DNA of 64,000 nucleotides from Ailanthus altissimus (GCA_946807835.1 OX327686.1:15438001-15502000); one strand, 5' to 3'; positions 48,059 through 60,516 are shown, counted from the stretch's first letter. Made by a program: numbers and translations. The notes: generated from the letters alone by a model not told the origin.

Positions 48059-49485
48059 TGATGTGATATTTCTATATTTTAAAAATTAAGTGCAAGTATA
48101 CACTATCGTAGCAACTAATAAAGGGACAAAAGAGTCGCATATCTAACCCACAGGGATAATTTCTATTTCTACCATGTACGAAAATTATGTCTTCCGAGAA
48201 TTATTCAGAAAACTCAAAATTTAAGAATGAATTTGAAAAATATAAAAGCAATAACGCAATGTAAAGGCATATGGAAAATAGCAATACAGAAAAAACCTAG
48301 GATTAATACTATCCCTCAATATGCTTTCTAATGATTAATCTTCTAATATTTATATCCCTTAGTTCTTGTTATTGATCAAGACACTAATGTATTCACAAGC
48401 CTCTCCCAAGGTCATGCAAGTATATCTTAATTTACCAAATACCTATATTCCTATCGTATTTAATAAATTAAGATTCATTAAAAACAAGTGTTATTGATGA
48501 TACATGCCAATTAGGTATATTCCTATCCTAATTTGAAACTTGTATATGTAACTTATGTTATCTACAATCATGCATCAAATTACTTAGAAAATGTAATGAT
48601 GCCTCTTCCGAGTTTATCAAAATATTACCAATTCATTCATAATATTGGTTAGATATAAAGAAGCATTAAGAACAAATAATTTGAATAACAACGAACTAAT
48701 TTTATTAAATATTAGAAAGATATGACAATTAAGCACACGTATTGAGTTCAAGTATTAACCCTAGAAAGAAAATTAGTTAATGGCTATAAGAGAATGGTGG
48801 CAAAAATAATAATAAAACATGATACAATCAATAGCAAACATATATAGACGTTGAATGGATCTTGATTGAATAGCCTAGAAACTCTTGCGGCTAAAGAATG
48901 CCTTAAATTTCTCTCTATAGCTACTTTAATTATGCTCTAATTGCTTTTTAAAACTTGTGTTGTGGCTTTCTTGAATGTCTTATGTCTTCTCTAATGGATC
49001 CGGATAAATGGCATTTTATAAGGATTGATTTACGCTTAAAAATCTCAATTCTGGTTGGGTCAGGATTTGCGTGATCATTGGGGAAAAATTGTGCTGTGAC
49101 TAGGGTGCTATGCCTTAATGTTGGTTTCACTAGAGTAGAGGAGATATAACAATGAGGTGTTGACTTTTCCCTGGGGTGGTGGCCTATTTTCACTAAGGCA
49201 AAAATTTACGACTTAATCAGGTTTGTTTCGAATTTTTCTTATTTTTATCATGGTCCCAACATTGGAGCAAAAAAGAACATAACACTGGGGTAAAATTTCC
49301 AAAATCGACTTTCTTTTTGTTTAAGTACTTGGTTTTTGCTTTCTTTGCATCTTTGCTCTAATTTTTTGTTTATCTTTTTTAGTCCAAACGCTATAAATAA
49401 ATAATAATACACACAAATAGCTATTTATTTTTATAAAATATCAAAATGAAACATGAGAAAATAAATGTCAAATATGCCCCTATTA
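48059..49485 (-). repeat. Athila-like 3' LTR
   Basis: The + strand starts TGATGTGATATTTC, which matches the 5' LTR stub at 61,154 (TGATCAATATTTC). It ends 'aaatatgcccctatta', the complement of a TGATAGGGGCATATTT-like start with one change. It contains the usual 'acccacagggataatttcta' block near its beginning. About 1.43 kb. Confidence 0.65.
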
Positions 49486-51199
49486 AATTCTCCCAAACTT
49501 AAACACTTGCTTGTCCTCAAGCAATAAAATTCTTAGAGAGAAAACGCAAAGGTATACTTGACTAAAATAATAAACAATGAAAACAAAACATAACATGCTA
49601 GGTTAGTAAGATGATCAAAATGATTGTCTCAAAAGTTGTTGAAATAGTACAAATCCTAAGATAGATAAATAATTATTAACAATTCAAATTATCTCTATTT
49701 AGTCCCTCATTCTTCCTCAAAGATAATCACCATGTATTTGTGCGTGTGTAAGTAATAGCTAAAACTATACTTTGATTTACTTTTACTTAAGTTTGTACAA
49801 AAAAAATGATGTCATAGCATTTGATTTGTATAATGGCACTTCCATCTTGTTTTTTCTACCACTAGACTTTACCTAAAAATCTCTTGATCTCCTTTCCTTG
49901 ATTTATATCCTCCCTCAAACTTATTGTGTTTTTCATTCTTATTTTCAACTACTATTTTCAAAATAACTTCTTCTTTTTCTTAAACTATGGGTATTATTTA
50001 AGATTTTTTTAATACCCCCAAACTTATACTGATAATACTACCTAAACTTATTTTCTTGTAGAACTATATGCAACCTCTTTTCAAGAGTATTTCTAAGTAA
50101 ACTCAAGGTTTCTGATGTTATGGGTAAATTTTTGGATAAATGAACTTTACATCTTGGGCTTGTATTGTGGTTAAATAAAAAAATGGGTATTTAGGCTCAA
50201 AAGAGGTAACTAGGGATAAATATATATCTAAGGTAGGCTAGAAAGGCTCATGCGGTCCAAACATGACCTAATGTCATCTCTCTATTCATGTGTTTCCTAG
50301 GATTTTGCCTTAAGTAGTAATTAAAGACAAAATCTAGAGTCTCAGTCTTTGAGACTTAAGTGTACTCCCTAAAGTATAAGTATCTCTAAGTAATAGTTAT
50401 AGCTATAAAGTGCTAAAAAAGAATGATGATTATAAGTAAGATCGAACTTGTTCTTAAACTTAGGTAACAAAGAATTATCTTTAGTATCTATCATTTCTTA
50501 GGGATTTGTGAAAATAAATTCAACCATGTATTCTATTTCTTATCATAGACTAATGATCATCTTAACAACCTAACAAATATTAAAAAAAAATACCTCAAGA
50601 CAACAACTCAATTTATACAACAAAATAAACACAAAAAAATGTCACCTCTAAACTTAAATTAGACATTATCCCTAATGTCGAAAGATAAAGAATTGAGAGT
50701 AAGAGACTTTCCTAGTATTTGAAATGTAAGCAATGCAGCATTATGAATGTGAGTACGATTTCCTTTGCTCTAAACACTTGCAATTGCTCGTGTTGATTCT
50801 TTGAATGTTCGTCTTGCTGTTTTATTCTAAAAAAAATTAACTAAAACTAAAATTAAGCAACAAAAAAATAACAAATACTTGGGTTACCTCCAAAGAAGTG
50901 CTTGATTTAGCATCACCAACTTGACATGGTTTTATTATATTCTTATGGTGGTTAAAAGGTACTGATGGAAGCATCTTTGTAAGTGATCTGGTTGGTTCTC
51001 CTTTCTTTCAGCTTCCATATCCTTGCAATTAATCCTAGGGCAGTAACTTTTGCTTCATTTTTCTTGCACTTCTCCGAAAGGCTTTAATCTTAGACAAAAA
51101 AATTGGTTCTTCCTTACCTTTCTATTTAATCTTAAGGTGCTGCTCCTTCTTCTTCTTTCTTGTTTTTCTATTTTTTAACACCTTCTTTCATATGTGAGG
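49486..51199 (-). other. Athila-like 3' untranslated region
   Basis: It contains 'ctcccaaacttaaacacttg' followed by 'cttgtcctcaagca' (49,489-49,525), a polypurine tract and 3' leader usual in this group, and 'gggttacctccaaagaagtgct' in outline near 50,880. No RT or integrase motif was found on either strand, so pol is deleted. Confidence 0.5.
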
Positions 51200-52520
51200 A
51201 TCTAGTATCTCTATGTCTTTGAGTTTCTTGGCATTTGGGGTACACCAATTAATGCTGAAACAATCTTTATTTATAGTTGCCAACTTGATCTTCTTGAAGA
51301 CTTTGAATGTGACAATGTCATCTTGCACCCTCATAGTCAACTTCATCTTTTGCATATTAATGATTGTTCATCTAGTAGATCAGAACGACCAGCCCAAAAT
51401 AATGGGGATTCTCGATCTTTCTCTATGTCTAAAACAATGAAATCAACTAGGAATATGAACTTATCTATCTTGATAAGTACATCTTCAATTACTCCTTTTG
51501 GGTAGTGGAAGATTGATTTGTCAGTTGAAGTGTGAGTTTTTTTGCTTTGGCTTCTCTTAGTCCCAATTTATTATAGGTTAAAAGTGGCATGAGGTTGATG
51601 TTGGTTTCTAGATCATAAAGTGCTTTTTTAAAGTCATAGTTTTCGATCTTGCATGGTATGGTGAAGCTCCCAGGATCTTTAATTTTTGGAGGTAGCTTTT
51701 TCTGCAGAATGACAATAAACTCTTTAGTTAGTACCACAGTCTCGAAGTCATTTAATCTTTTTTTAAATAGGATATCTTTTATGAATTTCGCATAACTCAG
51801 CATTTGCTCTAATGTATCTGTAGAAGGAAGATTAATATGTAATTTCTTAAAATTTTCAAGAAATTTAGAAAACTGCTTATCTAACTTGTTCTTTTGCATC
51901 ATTTGAAGGAATGGTATAGGTGGAGTGAATGACTTTTTGGGCTTATCCTATAGGTTGCTACTAGTATTTCCTACTGGGTTTTTACTTTTCTACTCTTCAA
52001 AATTTTACTGCACTTGAATACCAGTTTCTGTATTTTTCTATATTTCTACACTTTTTTTTGGACTTGTTAACTGTTGTAACCTTTGAGGAAAAGATATAGG
52101 TGGTCTATATAGTTGTATGTCATCTTGTTGTGCCCTCATTTCCTTCTCCTTTGTCTCTGACTATAGTGGTTAAGATGTGTTGTCATGTAAGATCTTACTA
52201 CTTCTTAGGGAGACGGCTTGACATTGCTCTATATTTCTTCTTGTATTGACTTCTGCTTCACTTGGTAAAGATCCTTAAGTTTTCTTATTCATTACCGAGC
52301 AAGTTGTTTTACTTAATTCTCTAAGGCTTTAAATGATGCTGCTCGATTTTAAAGAAGTGCATCCATTATTTTAATGTATTGTAAGAACAAGTTATGTATG
52401 ATTTTTTTCTCTTGCTATGCTTGAGTTTGGAACCCAAGAGGATTCATGATTTTGGAAAGTTGACCTTGATTATTGTTGCTCCATTAAAAGTTGGGGTGAT
52501 TCTTATTGAGTATAGATTTA
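51200..52520 (-). pseudogene. Athila-like gag C-terminus and protease
   Basis: An open frame of 137 codons (51,489-51,902) reads 'QFSKFLENFKKLHINLPS', 'EQMLSYAKFIKDILFKKR', 'LPPKIKDPGSFTIPCKI' and 'ALYDLETNINLMPLLTYNKL'. This is the Athila protease region, whose active site is normally D-L-G-A-S-I-N; here it is D-L-E-T-N-I-N. Towards the left it continues as 'GVIEDVLIKIDKFIFLVDFI' with stops. To the right, 52,300-52,500 reads 'NKNHPNF', 'NNNQGQLSK' and 'QYIKIMDALL', the Gly/Asn-rich end of gag. Confidence 0.75.
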
Positions 52521-54652
52521 TTTAGGGTGCAAACATGTAATATATATATATATTTATATATATATTTAACAACAAAATATACATATCTCATATATATACA
52601 TACACAACGAAAGTATAAAAATTTGCAGTAAATACAATTATTACATATTAATTAAATTAATAATGAAATTGAGAAATAACCCTTGAAGCCTTTGGATCAA
52701 AATTCTTAAAGTCCACTTGAAATGTAAATTTTGATCAATTTTAGTAATCAACAATTGTGGGATTGATTATCTAGAATGACAGTATTTTAATTCAGCAAAA
52801 AGTTTAACAAATTAAACTTAAATTTTTTTTCCCTTTAATTAACACTTAATCAATAAATCAAACTCTTATTTTTGTTTCTTAATTGGCTTTAAGTCTAATG
52901 AAAAGAAAATTTAATTATGAATTCAACAATTGAATTCAAAAATTAAGAAAATAATTTTTCATTTTTCTTTTTCTTTGACAGCTAGTCAAACACTTAACAA
53001 AAAATAAAATTAAGCTTTAAATTTTATTTCATTTTGCAAATATATACAAATGAATTTAATTTCATTTAATTTTAATTTTCATTTAACTTAACCTAATCAT
53101 AGTTAATATTTAACCCTAGTTAGGTTAGTTTAACTTAATCTTTAGGTTAAATAAATATTAAATAATCTAATCCTAGTTAACTAACTTAACCATGGTTAGG
53201 TTAACCTTTACTTAACCATTAAGTAAGGTTAACTTAACTTAACCCTATGGTTAACTTGTAACCATAGTTAAGTTAAATTATTTATTTAACTATTAAATAA
53301 ATAAATGTTTATTTTAATTATTTAACAATTAAATAATTATTAAGTGAAATTACATTTATGTCCTTACTAGGTTACCAAGTTAACCTAAAATGGGTCCCAC
53401 CATTTAACCATATACTTTAGTTAACTTAACCATAGTAAATTGCTAGATTTTACTATATTGAACTATTCAATATGGTACGCTGCTCAAGTGCACAAAGAAT
53501 ACATTTCATATTGGGACTCCCTAAGTCCACGCCCGATTGATCAAATGGAACTATTCCATAGGTCCGTGATTAATGCTCCACGCACACATCACAGATATAA
53601 CAAATTAGCGTGTTAGACCATACATGTTGAGATTACTACATATTCGTATAATCTTTCTGTCATTATATCCTAGATTGGCGGGATATAGATCATCACTGTT
53701 AAATCACCGTAAACTCACTCGTGAACTTATCTTTAGATTCATATCTTAATGAACAATATACGTAAACACTTTTGCTATATTGTTCAACCCTATAAAAAAC
53801 TCTTTTCACAAGTTTATTGTTATGGCCATAAGACTTTGTAAGATGCAATCTTAGAGCATCGGATATACAACCTACCTATGTGAGCTAACAGATCCCGTAT
53901 CTACGCACATCAAACTCCATAAGCATCGGACCATACCCAGCGACATGTAATGGTTAGACTATAAAAGGTTTATGATATATGTGGAACCAAAGTATAGTGG
54001 ATCACCCACAAGCCTACTGTGGCGCTTAGGTCGAAGGACCACGAATACTACTCAACTAGAGAGGACCTTCCTTTGATGGATTCATAGGATATCTATTGGG
54101 GTGCTCGCGAGTCTGTTTAATATCTAGTCCTGACTGAATACCTACATATCTATACGAGCTTTCACTAAGCTCATAGTCAGCTAAGAACAATTATCTCTAC
54201 AATATAGATATAGACATACACTGATCTATATAATAATTATTCACTAATAAACCCCTATTGGTAAACATAGATCAGGAATAATATATTTGAGAACATACTT
54301 ACATAATGACATTTCCTAGAACCTTTTGCAACTCTTTGCAACTATGTCATTACAAGTAGACTCTCAGATCTTTGTCTCATTATAGACAAGTTCCAACTCT
54401 TTAGATCTCGCTGATTCTTAGCAACGCTAACTCTTAGCATTTATAACTCTTAGCTTTGCTAACTCTTAACACTAGTCTAAACCTCTTTAAACCATATCTG
54501 AACTCCTTCAGATTATACAATGTCTATAGTGTTACAAGCTTTATTACCATTTAATAAAGGTTATTAGCGATTTAATAAAATATTCATTGTATAAATATGA
54601 TAAAATAAATAGTCATATAAACATGGATGACACATAAGCATAAACCCTAATA
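52521..54652 (-). mobile_element. Solo LTR, copia-type, in Athila gag
   Basis: It shares the core with the other copia-type LTRs at 53,870-54,130. Its right end 'aagcataaaccctaata' matches the start (inverted) of the copia A and B LTRs. It contains a run of degenerate TTAACC/GGTTAA words at 53,083-53,290. Ends are mutated, and no convincing target duplication is seen. Confidence 0.6.
53083..53290. repeat. Degenerate TTAACC/GGTTAA-rich tract
   Basis: Many irregular copies of taacctaacc, ccatagttaa and gttaacttaa-like words on both strands within the solo LTR. It is absent from the other copies of this family in the window. Confidence 0.55.
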
Positions 54653-54852
54653 ATTCCTCCATCTAAGGTTGTAAAAATTTGAGTTAGGATTATTACGGTT
54701 AAAGTTCCCATATATTGTGTTATTTTTATGCATTGCCCATTAGCATGGTTGTCTCCACAAAAATCGTAAGTGATTGGTTAACTTTTAACAACATTAATTC
54801 CCAAGGTGCTTAATTGTTTGGTCAAGAGGTTAACTTATGTGGATAATGTGGT

Positions 54853-55172
54853 CAAAGTGTCTACTTCATACAATTCATCGATTATTCTTAAGGTTGCTCT
54901 TTCATAGGCCATTGATAGACATTGGATGCCATCTCATCTATTAGATCATAAGCTTCATTGGTAGATTCGTTCATGAGTGCTCTTCCAACTACCGCATTTA
55001 CTATTGTTCTGAATTGACTAGCTAATCCATTATAGAATGTTTGTACAAGCATCCACTTGTAAACTCTATTCTGTGGGCATTTTCTTTGCATATCCTTATA
55101 TCTCTCTCATGCCTTATAAAGTGATTCTCCATCAAGTTGTAGAAGAGATATGATGTCATTCTTTATCTTGGC
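54853..55172 (-). pseudogene. Athila-like gag, middle segment
   Basis: The - strand reads 'AKIKNDIISLLQLDGESLYK', a stop in place of Trp, then 'YKDMQRKCPQNRVYKWMLV', 'QTFYNGLASQFRTIVNA', 'NEAYDLIDEMASNVYQW'. This is the standard order of Athila gag. It joins the N-terminal segment at 60,517 once the inserted LTR and one copy of the 5-bp duplication are removed. Confidence 0.8.
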
Positions 55173-57276
55173 TATAATATCCAATCCCTATTAGTAGTAT
55201 TGGCGTATAGATTTTGGTATAGAGCAAATAAGACACTGTATGGTTACTCGATTTTAACCCTATTAGAAATATTTTCTTTATAGTGCGCGTGAGAGATATT
55301 ATACCTAATTTGGTAATTTCACACTTGATCGGAGCGCCGGACGACCCTAGAATATTTTTGGAATTTTTCTCTATTGGCTTGGAAAAGGAAATTCTAATTT
55401 ACTACATGGATTTTCATTTAAGGGTTATGTATGGAACAAGCCTTTGTTGAGAAATACAATCCATATATTAAGGAATGGACCAATTAGAAGCAATATCATG
55501 GATTGCCAAGTTGAAAACTCTAGTTAGTTCCTTTGATTATTCTAAATAGATAGTTACAAATGAACCAATTAAATCTTTCCATTTGAACTAATGAAAAATT
55601 AGAAGTTTTGAGTAAGTTGAAGGGCGAAATGGTCAATTGAGGGAGCATTATATATATGTTGAAAGTTTGCAGAATTTTCAAGAGATCAAAAGCCAACACT
55701 TAGAGCAAAAAAAGAGAGCAAATTCGTGCAAAGGTTGAAGGTGCTGCTACAGTGAAATTTTAGTTTTGTTTTCATGATTTTTCATGTGTAATCAAGCTAC
55801 AATAAGGTTACATACCAATCCCTAAGCTCAATTGAAGTTTTCATTAGTGGAAATTCAAGAAAAAGAGGTAAGAAAAGCATTGTTTTATGAGTTTGATAAG
55901 TGAGCTTTCAAGAATGCTTAAATTGATGTTCTTGTGTGTATTCTTGGCTTAGATTGAGTTGAATTCTAGTGTGGAGGTTGAAGGAGTCATCAATTTGAAG
56001 AAATTGGCAAAGTAAGAATTAGGGTTTTGGTGATTTGAATGTAGAGACTTCAATTGGTTAAAAATTAGGGCTTTAGAATGAAATTGGCTTAATTTTGTTG
56101 TAATTGGAACAAGAAATTGAGAAAAGGAATGTGTTGGAACCTAGGGTGAAATTCTGCCACTTTAGGGAAGTTAGGGATTAAGTGGTGTTTTGATTGAGTT
56201 GTTGTGTGTAAATGGTGCATATTATAAATTGAATGTATATGGTTGATGGAAAAACAAAAAATGAAGATAATGGGACATAATTGTCCATTTTGGAAAGGTG
56301 AAGGGCAATTATGTCCAACTAAGTTATAAGGCGTTCAATAATTTTCAGGGAGCTGGATGGTGAGTTAGAATAGATTAAATGGCTCCGTAAATAAAAATCG
56401 GGAAGTAGTATGCATCCGGGCTTTGTATGCCGATTAGGGCGTTTAGTAGTTAAATGAGATTCTAGCATTCGATTTGGTTCTAAATGTCATTTATTGTGTG
56501 TAGGTGAAGATAACCGAGAGCGAAAATAGGAGCAGAAATCGGGAGCGAAATTGAGCGCGGATTGGTTGTGAGTGGAAATCTGTCATTTCTTTTAATTTTT
56601 GTTTATTATGTTTTCGCATAATGAATATATATGTTTTGTGAGCTTTCAATGCATAAACATGATTTATGATCTTGATATATATATTCATAGACATGCTTTT
56701 ATATGTTCGATTTGAGAAACAGTTTTAAAATTTCTGCATTTGTTTTAAAGGCCATTGGTACCCTCAGATTGTAGTGGTGATGATTGTATTAGACCCGGCC
56801 GGTATATCCCGTGCACATGGGCAGGTCTTGGAGGTGTGTCACTAACTCTGCGAAGTTGGGATGTCGAGTCATGTGAGTCACCCTATGTGTACAGGGTATT
56901 GTCTCGCTATATGTATGGAATGTAGGATTCCGCTGCATAGCCAGTGAGATGTCATTGTGGGTGCTGCTGGTTGACGTGCCCCATGACCTACTTACGTGTA
57001 CAGTGCTAGTTGAGTCACTGCGTGAGTATAGAGCTTTAGGGTTACCATTGGTACAGTTTAGAAAGAAAATGGCCGAGCGAGGATTTTACTAGTTTTCGAT
57101 TTACCGATAGCATTTATGCATTTATATGCACACAACAGTTATTATGTTATACATATTCTGGATATTGTTTTCCAAAGACGTAGATAAAATCCGCTCGGCA
57201 AGATTTTATTAGCATATGATATTAGAAACTGTTTTACAGTTTTACATCAGTTTTAGAAGCATAATTTCTGTATGAA

Positions 57277-57527
57277 TGATAAGGCGTAATTGTATAAACT
57301 ATTTTATCTTCCTAACTTGATATTTGTTCAATTTATCTCAATAATTGGGCTATTTATGCGTATTAATGTTGTTTTATAGGTTGAAGCATTATCGGAGCAA
57401 AAATACTGGAAAACGGACGCAAATCGGAGCATTAGAGATAAAAATACGAAGGAGGTACTGTTGCTACAGTAACACTGTAGCTACAGTGCCACTGCTACAG
57501 TGTACTGTAGCAACAGTGTAGCGCCGC
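57277..57527 (+). repeat. Left inverted terminal repeat of the LTR-derived element
   Basis: It matches the inverse complement of 59,591-59,839 with a handful of differences, most of them in the 'ctacagtaacactg' repeat zone. The inner edge lies in GCGCCGC. Confidence 0.85.
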
Positions 57528-57759
57528 TAAAAACTTGTTGTGTGATTTCTATAACACAAACTAACGCAAGTGCACGTATCGCAACAAGTAATAAAGTGAT
57601 GTGTAGAGTATTGTTCCCACGAGGATTGTGTCCTAAATTAATGCTAAGTACTACGATGTTGGCAACCTAACTTTATTTAGGCTAATCTAAATGGCAGGGT
57701 GAGTTATTGAATTAAAAGCAACTAAAAACTAATTAGCTAGATAAATAAAGGAAAAGAGA

Positions 57760-59190
57760 TATCTATGGCAATGGGGCTCTAGAGACTTGATTTCTCTATA
57801 TTGTTCCTATGGTCTTTGTCATTAGTAATCAACAACCAATTTATGCATTCATTAATCCAGGGTGTATGATTAATCTCATTCCATCTTTCGAGTGCGAATG
57901 AGATACTATGCATATATATTCAAGTTGATATGTCTATCTAACTTGTTTACATAGACATGCATTACGCAACCCATAAATGACTACCCCAAGGATTAATTTC
58001 ATTATCACTGTCACTTCATCAAATGAAATTCTAGACATAATGACACACCCTAAAGAGTTTGGCCTGTCACGCTTATCAAACACTTTAAAACGGAGAGCAC
58101 CACATGTAACCCTAGGCATAATAGCACACCCCAAAGAGTTTGCGCCTGTCACGCATTTAATCAAACACTTGGAATGCACCTCATACAAATCCTAAGGAAG
58201 ATCATGATGATTACCTAAGTTCATTAGTCTCTCAACTTAACAAACTCAAAGCTATGCTTTTTAAGATCGACATATGGATTAAACTTTGTCAAGCACATAA
58301 CCCAAATGTTTAATTCATCCAATCCATTTTTCAATGCAATTAGAAGCATGAAGCGCATAAAAAGCATAAACGAATAACACAAGATAACTATTAATCACAT
58401 AACAACTTCAACACATAAAGTTCAATAAAGTTCCATTAAGGCCTAGAACCTACAATCTACAACAAAATGATAATCTTGCGATATGGCGAATTCTATACAA
58501 ATGGGATCCTAAACATTGATTTCATTCTATTCTTCCTATGTTCTTCTTCTTTAGCAAATTTGTTCAATTCATTAATCAAGGGCTTAAGACTAATCTCATT
58601 CCATCTTTCGAGTTCGAATGAGATACTATGCATACATAGTCAAGTTGATATGTCTATCTAACCTGTTATATATACACGCATTAAGCTACCCTTAAATGAC
58701 TACCCCAAGGATTAATTTCATTATCACTGTCACTTCATCAAATGAAATTCTAGACATAATGATACACCCTAAAGAGTTTGGCCTGTCACGCTTATCAAAC
58801 ACTTTAAAACGGAGAGCACCACATGTAACCCTAGGCATAATAGCACACCCCAAAGAGTTTGCGCCTGTCACGCATTTAATCAAACACTTGGAGTGCACCT
58901 CATGCAAATCCTAAGGAAGATCATGAAGATTACCTAGGTGTTATTGGCCTTTCAACTCAATAGCAACCTAAAGCTATGTTTCTCCCAAATCCTATAAATG
59001 GATCAATCTCTTTCAAGCATAAATCCATACATTCACAACAACCAATTCATTTATCAATCAATTGGAAGCATTAAGCATAAAGAAACATAAATGAATTACA
59101 CGAATTTATACTAAATCATCCAAACATAATATTAATAAAACTACATCAATCCTTGGAATCAAGTTTAATCACATGAAAATCCAACCATAA
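57760..59190. repeat. Tandem duplication of about 720 bp
   Basis: 57,977-58,195 and 58,696-58,914 are almost identical (both start atgactaccccaaggattaa apart from the first base or two). Similarity extends more weakly on both sides, giving a unit of about 719 bp repeated twice in the LTR body. Confidence 0.7.
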
Positions 59191-59450
59191 CTATAATTAT
59201 CCAACCATCCATAGATACATCTCATTAAAACTAATATTCCTAATTGAAATGACAACAAAGGATAAAAACAAGGAAAAGGAAAGGAAAAACCGAATTTGGG
59301 ATGTCTCCAAGGTTTCAATTCTTCAATTGTCTTCAATGATGCACATGAAACCTTGGAGACATCATTTCTTCTCCTTTAATTCGAGCTCAAGCCTTCTCCT
59401 CCTTTCAATTTCGTGCCTCTACTCTCCTCTCTTCTCTTTGGCTAAACAAT

Positions 59451-59470
59451 GGGTGTTTATATAGGTAGGG
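59451..59470 (-). promoter_or_regulatory. TATA box of the LTR-derived element
   Basis: The - strand reads CTACCTATATAAACACC, with an AGAG-rich leader after it ('agccaaagagaagagagg'). It lies 50-150 nt downstream of the GC palindrome cluster, a normal U3 layout. Confidence 0.6.
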
Positions 59471-59512
59471 TTGCAAAAAGAGGACAAAACTGCCCTTAGG
59501 AGTGCCTAGAAT

Positions 59513-59602
59513 TCAGCGCCGCGGCGCTGGATTTCAGCGCTGCGGCGCTCACTTTCTGCAATTGGCGCCGCGGCGCTGAAATCCAGCGCTGCGGCGCTGC
59601 AC
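59513..59602. repeat. GCGCCGCGGCGC palindrome cluster
   Basis: Four copies of an AGCGC(C/T)GCGGCGCT-type palindrome in 90 bp, spaced by 'ggatttc', 'cactttctgcaattg' and 'gaaatcc', followed by repeated 'ctgtagcaacagt' words. This is the most GC-rich spot of the region. Confidence 0.8.
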
Positions 59603-59839
59603 TGTTGCTACAGTACTGTAGCAGTGTTACTGTAGCAACAGTGTTACTGTAGCAACAGTACCTCCTTCGTATTTTTATCTCTAATGCTCCGATTTGCGTC
59701 CGTTTTCCGGTATTTTTGCTCCGATAATGCTTCAACCTATAAAACAACATTAATACGCATAAATAGCCCAATTATTGAGATAAATTGAACAAATATCAAG
59801 TTAGGAAGATAAAATAGTTTATACAATTACGCCTTATCA
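59591..59839 (-). repeat. Right inverted terminal repeat of the LTR-derived element
   Basis: The natural start of the LTR on the - strand (TGATAAGGCG...), running into the palindrome cluster. It pairs with 57,277-57,527. Confidence 0.85.
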
Positions 59840-60516
59840 ATGAACTTTAGAATTTGCTATCTATACATAATGTTATTTTATTTGAAATCTTATTTGCACT
59901 CACTGAGCTCCTTTAGCTCACCCGTTTTGTGTTTTATGTTTTCTAAACCTCTTTTCCCAGGTGCAGGTCTCGGTACACAAGCTGTTGATTCTCCTATTGC
60001 CAAGTAGTGGTCCAAATTCGAAGATTATTTTTGTACATGTAAATGTGCTAAATAGCACTATTTACTTTTTGCATAGTAGTTGTAGGCATGTATATTTGTA
60101 TGTATGTTTTGAACCAACAAGAAAAGAATTCGAGATTATGATGATCATTTTTGCTTTTCATGAGTATGCTCATTTTGGGATTTAAATGAAACTATTGAGT
60201 TGTGTTGGATTTGATTTGGAAAGGACTAGAGGTCCGAATCGGTAGTATTGAGATGTGTTTGAAATAGAAGTGAAATTTCTTTGCAGGTTTTATATGAATT
60301 TTTCGAAAAATAGGGGAAACTCTGTCCGTTTTTTTTAAAAATTAAGATGTCATTTTCATGTATATTACAAGACTTTCTCAGTAGTAGCAAGAACTAAAAA
60401 TGGTTTGCCTCGCGAAATTTCTTAACTTACCCAATTAGGTTCTAATGAACTTTTGTCAGAGTGTCCGGCAGGGCCGCTGGGATCTATAGTAAAAAGTCTC
60501 TGGTCAGGTCTTGTCA

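Larger units (their letters stand above)
57277..59839 (-). mobile_element. LTR-derived element with 250-bp inverted ends
   Basis: 2,563 bp, flanked by the exact 5-mer atgaa (57,272-57,276 and 59,840-59,844). It starts TGATAAGGCG and ends CGCCTTATCA. The first 251 bp and the last 249 bp are near-identical inverted repeats. From 59,839 leftwards to about 57,538 it has the plan of an Athila-type LTR: a U3 with GC palindromes, a TATA box, the 'attacttgttgcgata' type R/U5 block and an end in ACACAACA. The remaining 'agtttttagcg' resembles the start of the Athila PBS region (TTTTTGGCGCC), after which the sequence turns into an inverted copy of the LTR start. There is no coding capacity. Confidence 0.8.
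55173..60516 (+). mobile_element. Solo LTR, gypsy-type family D, copy 2
   Basis: It is flanked on both sides by the identical 5-mer ttggc (55,168-55,172 and 60,517-60,521). It starts TATAATATCC (TG changed to TA) and ends TCTTGTCA. Without the nested element and its duplicated 5-mer it is 2,776 bp, against 2,777 bp for copy 1, of which it is the inverse complement. It splits Athila gag. The ORFs inside it have no recognisable product. Confidence 0.85.

Noticed and set aside
57977..58914. Duplicated 72-codon frames on + in the inverted-end element
   Set aside because: They are alike only because the DNA is tandemly duplicated. They are antisense to the LTR, and no family was recognised.
57277..59839. 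Reading the inverted-end element as a standard DNA transposon (hAT, CACTA, PIF or Mutator)
   Set aside because: The target duplication is 5 bp, and the ends are TG...CA with an LTR-like body including TATA box and U5-type block. None of the usual plant TIR superfamilies gives this combination.
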